NCBI GenBank assembly: GCA_009924765.1
Contig: RFQW01000020.1
Coordinates: forward strand, 1 to 11,687
Length of the DNA stretch: 11,687 bases
Direction of reading: 5' to 3'
DNA from: Planctomycetota bacterium
GTDB lineage: Bacteria; Planctomycetota; Phycisphaerae; Phycisphaerales; SM1A02
The notes beneath the pieces are model-generated. The model saw nothing but the letters and a program-made list of their open reading frames with translations, searched no databases and was not told where the DNA came from. Position numbers and translations under genes: made by a program. Shown piece by piece: positions 9,350 through 11,687 of this stretch. How positions within the stretch are numbered: position 1 is the stretch's first letter; the number at the start of each line of letters is the position of its first letter.

Positions 9350-10336
9350 ATGTCGGTCCTTCGTGTCATCGCCGTTCTGATTGCCTCCATCTCCTCGGCG
9401 GCGATGGCTGTGGCGCAGGATGGCTCCGCGCCCAAGCCAGCCACCGGTTCGTCGGCGCAGCCTGCCGCGCCGGCAGCAGCACCGGCCAAGCCGGCAACGG
9501 GCGTGCCGCCCAAGTCGGAGGCCAACAAGACGGATGCCAAGACCAAGGCGCCCGCCAAGCCGGCGCCTGCGCCCAACGCAGCTCCGGCTGCGAAGCCTGC
9601 CGCGGCGGACCCGAAGGCTGGCGGCGGCGTCGAGCCCGCGGCGGCCCCGAAGATCGAGGAGACGCGCCTCACGCTTTCGAAGTGGATCGAGACCCAGCAG
9701 ATCATCTCGAAGGAGCGCAATGATTGGCAGCAGGGCAAGGAAATCCTGCAGGGCCGCATCGATCTCGTCGGCAAGGAAGTGAGTCAGCTCAAGGATCGCA
9801 TCGCGCAGTCCGAGGCGGCGGTGGTGGAGTCGCAGAAGAAGCGTGACGACCTGACGGCGCAGAACGCGCAGCTGAAGGAGGTTGGTGCGCAACTGGCGAC
9901 CACGGTCACCCAGATGGAGGCGCAGGTGCAGAAGTTGGCGAAGCTCGCGCCCGAGGGCGTGGCCACGAAGCTTCTGCCGCTGCTCCAGCGCATTCCCGCC
10001 GATGCCAACACCACCCGCGTGTCGGTCGCCGAGCGGTTCCAAAACGTGCTCGGCATCCTGAACGAGCTCAACAAGGCCAACAGCGAGATCACCATCGCCT
10101 ACGAGATTCGCCAGCTTGCCGACGGATCGTCCAGCGAGGTGCAGGTCATCTATGTCGGTCTGGCGCAGGCGTACTACCTCAGTCCGCGAGGTGAGGCTGG
10201 CATCGGCAAGCCCACCGAGAATGGTTGGGTCTGGCGTCCTGCCACCGACCAGGCGGGTGCGATCTTCACCGCACTCGAGATCATCCAAGGCAAGCACCCG
10301 CCCGAGTTCGTGGGCCTTCCGATTTCAATCCAATGA
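9350..10336 (+). CDS. DUF3450 family periplasmic protein of a TonB-energising cluster
   Basis: A 328-residue secreted protein. Signal peptide 1-22 (MSVLRVIAVLIASISSAAMAVA, cleavage before QDG); an Ala/Pro/Lys-rich disordered linker at about 24-100; a long coiled coil at about 105-198 (KERNDWQQGKEILQGRI, QLKDRIAQ, QKKRDDL); then a compact C-terminal domain with LLPLLQRIP, SVAERFQNVL, VQVIYVGLAQAYYLSP and NGWVWRP, which match DUF3450. Such proteins sit next to ExbB-like genes in TonB2/TtpC-type clusters, known best in Vibrio, and are thought to work with the periplasmic part of the ExbB-like partner. The ATG at 9350 is chosen over an in-frame ATG at 9236 because the signal peptide begins there; the ribosome site is weak. 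The stop overlaps the next start (ATGA, 10333-10336). The roughly 75-residue AP/K linker is long and may span periplasm or peptidoglycan (inference). Confidence 0.88.
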   Translation: MSVLRVIAVLIASISSAAMAVAQDGSAPKPATGSSAQPAAPAAAPAKPATGVPPKSEANKTDAKTKAPAKPAPAPNAAPAAKPAAADPKAGGGVEPAAAPKIEETRLTLSKWIETQQIISKERNDWQQGKEILQGRIDLVGKEVSQLKDRIAQSEAAVVESQKKRDDLTAQNAQLKEVGAQLATTVTQMEAQVQKLAKLAPEGVATKLLPLLQRIPADANTTRVSVAERFQNVLGILNELNKANSEITIAYEIRQLADGSSSEVQVIYVGLAQAYYLSPRGEAGIGKPTENGWVWRPATDQAGAIFTALEIIQGKHPPEFVGLPISIQ

Positions 10337-11687
10337 AGCGCAACCAATTCATGACTGCCGCGGCTCTCGCCCTCGTCGCCTGCGTTTCGTGCGCGTTCGG
10401 GCAGGGTGCCCCCCAATCCGCCGAGAGTGGTCAGGCGATGTCCAAGGCCGGTGCGGCCGCCGACGCCGAACTGGCCAAGAGCATCGCCGAGTTGAACGCC
10501 ATGCGGCAGCGCATCGCCGGCGAGAAGCTGCCGATGGCGCAGGAGTTGACCGGGCTCGAGGAGAAGGTGGCCGAACTTCGTCGCGAGAGCGACCGCGTGC
10601 AGCGGCTGGTGGACGCCGGGGCGCTCGAGATCGGCACGCTGCAGGCCGAGATGAAGGCGCGTCAGGACGAGTTGACCTACATCGGCAGCCTGCTCGACGA
10701 ATACGCGCGCACCTTCGAGACCAAGATCAACGTTGGCGAGGTGCAGCTGTTCGCGCAGCCCATCGAGGCCACCAAGAGCGCGCTCGAGAACAAGACGCTG
10801 ACGCCGAGCGAGCGCTTCACCACGCAGACCGACTTCGTCAACCTCACGCTGAAGCGCCTGTTCGACGCCGTCGGCGGCTACCGATTTGCCGGCACCGGCG
10901 TGGACATGCTGGGCACGGTCATGAAGGGCCAGTTCGCCATGATCGGGCCCATCTCGCTGTTCAGCAGCGCCGATGCGGGTCAGGCCGGCATCGCCGTGCC
11001 GCAGCCCGGATCACCGAATCCGCTGGTGCGCGCGCTCGACGGCGGGCTCGCAACGGTGGTGCAGCCGCTGGTGGCGACCGGCGAAGGCACGCTGCCGCTC
11101 GATCCCTCGCGCGGTGGTGCGCTGAAGGCCCTGGTGCAGAAGGCCGGTCTGGTGCACATCTTCATCAAGGGCGGACCCATCATGTGGCCCATGCTGTTCG
11201 CGTCGATCATCGCGCTTGCGGTGGCGATCGAGCGCGTGCTGTTCCTGGTGAACGAGGGTCGCCGGCGCAGCGTGAAGGCGGAGGCGAAGTTCTTCGTGGA
11301 GGTGGGCAAGGGTGATCTCGACGCCGCGCTCGGCGTCGCCAAGAGCACGCAGGACCCCATCGTGACCACGCTGGGCTATGCGCTGGAGCATCGCGACGAG
11401 TCGCTGGGCCACGCGCTGACCTACGCCGAGACGAACACGTTGAAGCGATACCGTCGCGGCCTGCCCGTGCTCGACACCGTGATCACGCTGGCCCCGCTGC
11501 TGGGTCTGCTGGGCACCGTGACGGGCATGATGGGATCGTTCGCCGTGATCGGTGGCGACCTCAGTTCACCCGGCGCCATCACCGGCGGCATCGCCGAGGC
11601 GCTCATCGCCACGGCCTTCGGTCTGGTCATCGCCATCACCTGCCTCATCCCGTTCAACTACCTCAACAGCCGCATCGAGAAGATGGA
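10333..11687 (+). CDS. MotA/TolQ/ExbB-family protein with periplasmic coiled-coil extension (TtpC-like), 3' end cut
   Basis: The frame is open from ATG at 10333 to the window edge, 451 complete codons. Signal peptide about 1-23 (AALALVACVSCAFGQ); coiled coil about 40-125 (ELAKSIAELNAMRQRI, LEEKVAELRRESDRV); a globular region about 126-270; TM1 at about 283-305 (MWPMLFASIIALAVAIERVL); a cytoplasmic segment; TM2 with the family signature LAPLLGLLGTVTGMMGSF (about 386-403); and TM3 with GGIAEALIATAFGLVIAI (418-435). The last two are the proton-channel hallmarks of ExbB/TolQ/MotA. Ordinary ExbB lacks the 270-residue N-terminal part; this layout fits TtpC, an added ExbB-like subunit needed by TonB2 systems in Vibrio. 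It is translationally coupled to the DUF3450 gene. The usual next genes, a short ExbB, ExbD, TonB and a TPR protein, would lie beyond the window. Confidence 0.93.
   Translation, partial: MKRNQFMTAAALALVACVSCAFGQGAPQSAESGQAMSKAGAAADAELAKSIAELNAMRQRIAGEKLPMAQELTGLEEKVAELRRESDRVQRLVDAGALEIGTLQAEMKARQDELTYIGSLLDEYARTFETKINVGEVQLFAQPIEATKSALENKTLTPSERFTTQTDFVNLTLKRLFDAVGGYRFAGTGVDMLGTVMKGQFAMIGPISLFSSADAGQAGIAVPQPGSPNPLVRALDGGLATVVQPLVATGEGTLPLDPSRGGALKALVQKAGLVHIFIKGGPIMWPMLFASIIALAVAIERVLFLVNEGRRRSVKAEAKFFVEVGKGDLDAALGVAKSTQDPIVTTLGYALEHRDESLGHALTYAETNTLKRYRRGLPVLDTVITLAPLLGLLGTVTGMMGSFAVIGGDLSSPGAITGGIAEALIATAFGLVIAITCLIPFNYLNSRIEKM

Noticed and set aside
10116..11315. Plus-strand open frame of 399 residues
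   Set aside because: It is a high-GC shadow of the DUF3450 and ExbB-like genes in another frame, rich in Arg/Ala/Gly and with no family pattern.

Overview
The window is about 11.7 kb of high-GC bacterial DNA from a diderm with an outer membrane: it carries a TonB-dependent receptor, a lipoprotein and a TonB-energising module. Neither tRNA gene encodes its CCA end. The form of the polA N-terminus, the receptor type and the DUF3450/ExbB pairing suggest Planctomycetota (perhaps a Phycisphaerae-like lineage), but proteobacterial relatives are not excluded. No ribosomal or other taxonomic marker is present, so this placement is inference.

Layout. (1) Positions 2-2872 (+): polA, missing only its first few codons, with all three Pol I domains and their catalytic motifs intact. 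(2) 2950-3324: a small tRNA unit with a sigma70-like promoter, an inverted repeat, tRNA-Asp(GTC), a terminator-like hairpin and tRNA-Val(TAC), followed by a run of four strong hairpins and a stray T-arm sequence. (3) 3369-3611 (+): a small VF530-family protein, convergent with the next gene. (4) 8824-3619 (-): an apparent operon of a TPR-like lipoprotein, a TonB-dependent receptor and a DUF4142 protein. The lipoprotein and receptor genes overlap by 7 nt, and the DUF4142 gene starts 11 nt after the receptor stop. (5) 8825-9349: a 525-nt divergent intergenic region. (6) 9350 to the window end (+): a DUF3450 protein and a long MotA/TolQ/ExbB-family protein, overlapping by ATGA. The second runs off the window.

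How the genes fit together. The right half looks like a self-contained outer-membrane uptake locus. One arm encodes the receptor with a lipoprotein and a periplasmic DUF4142 protein. The divergent arm begins the inner-membrane energiser, where ExbB, ExbD, TonB and TPR genes usually follow. The substrate is unknown.

The most notable feature is that the receptor arm is damaged while everything else is open. The receptor gene is split by a perfect 11-bp tandem duplication; removing one copy restores a 1034-residue receptor. The lipoprotein gene carries a 1-nt frameshift and perhaps a second lesion near its start. The cause may be gene decay, a reversible slipped-strand switch or sequence error, and the sequence alone cannot separate these.
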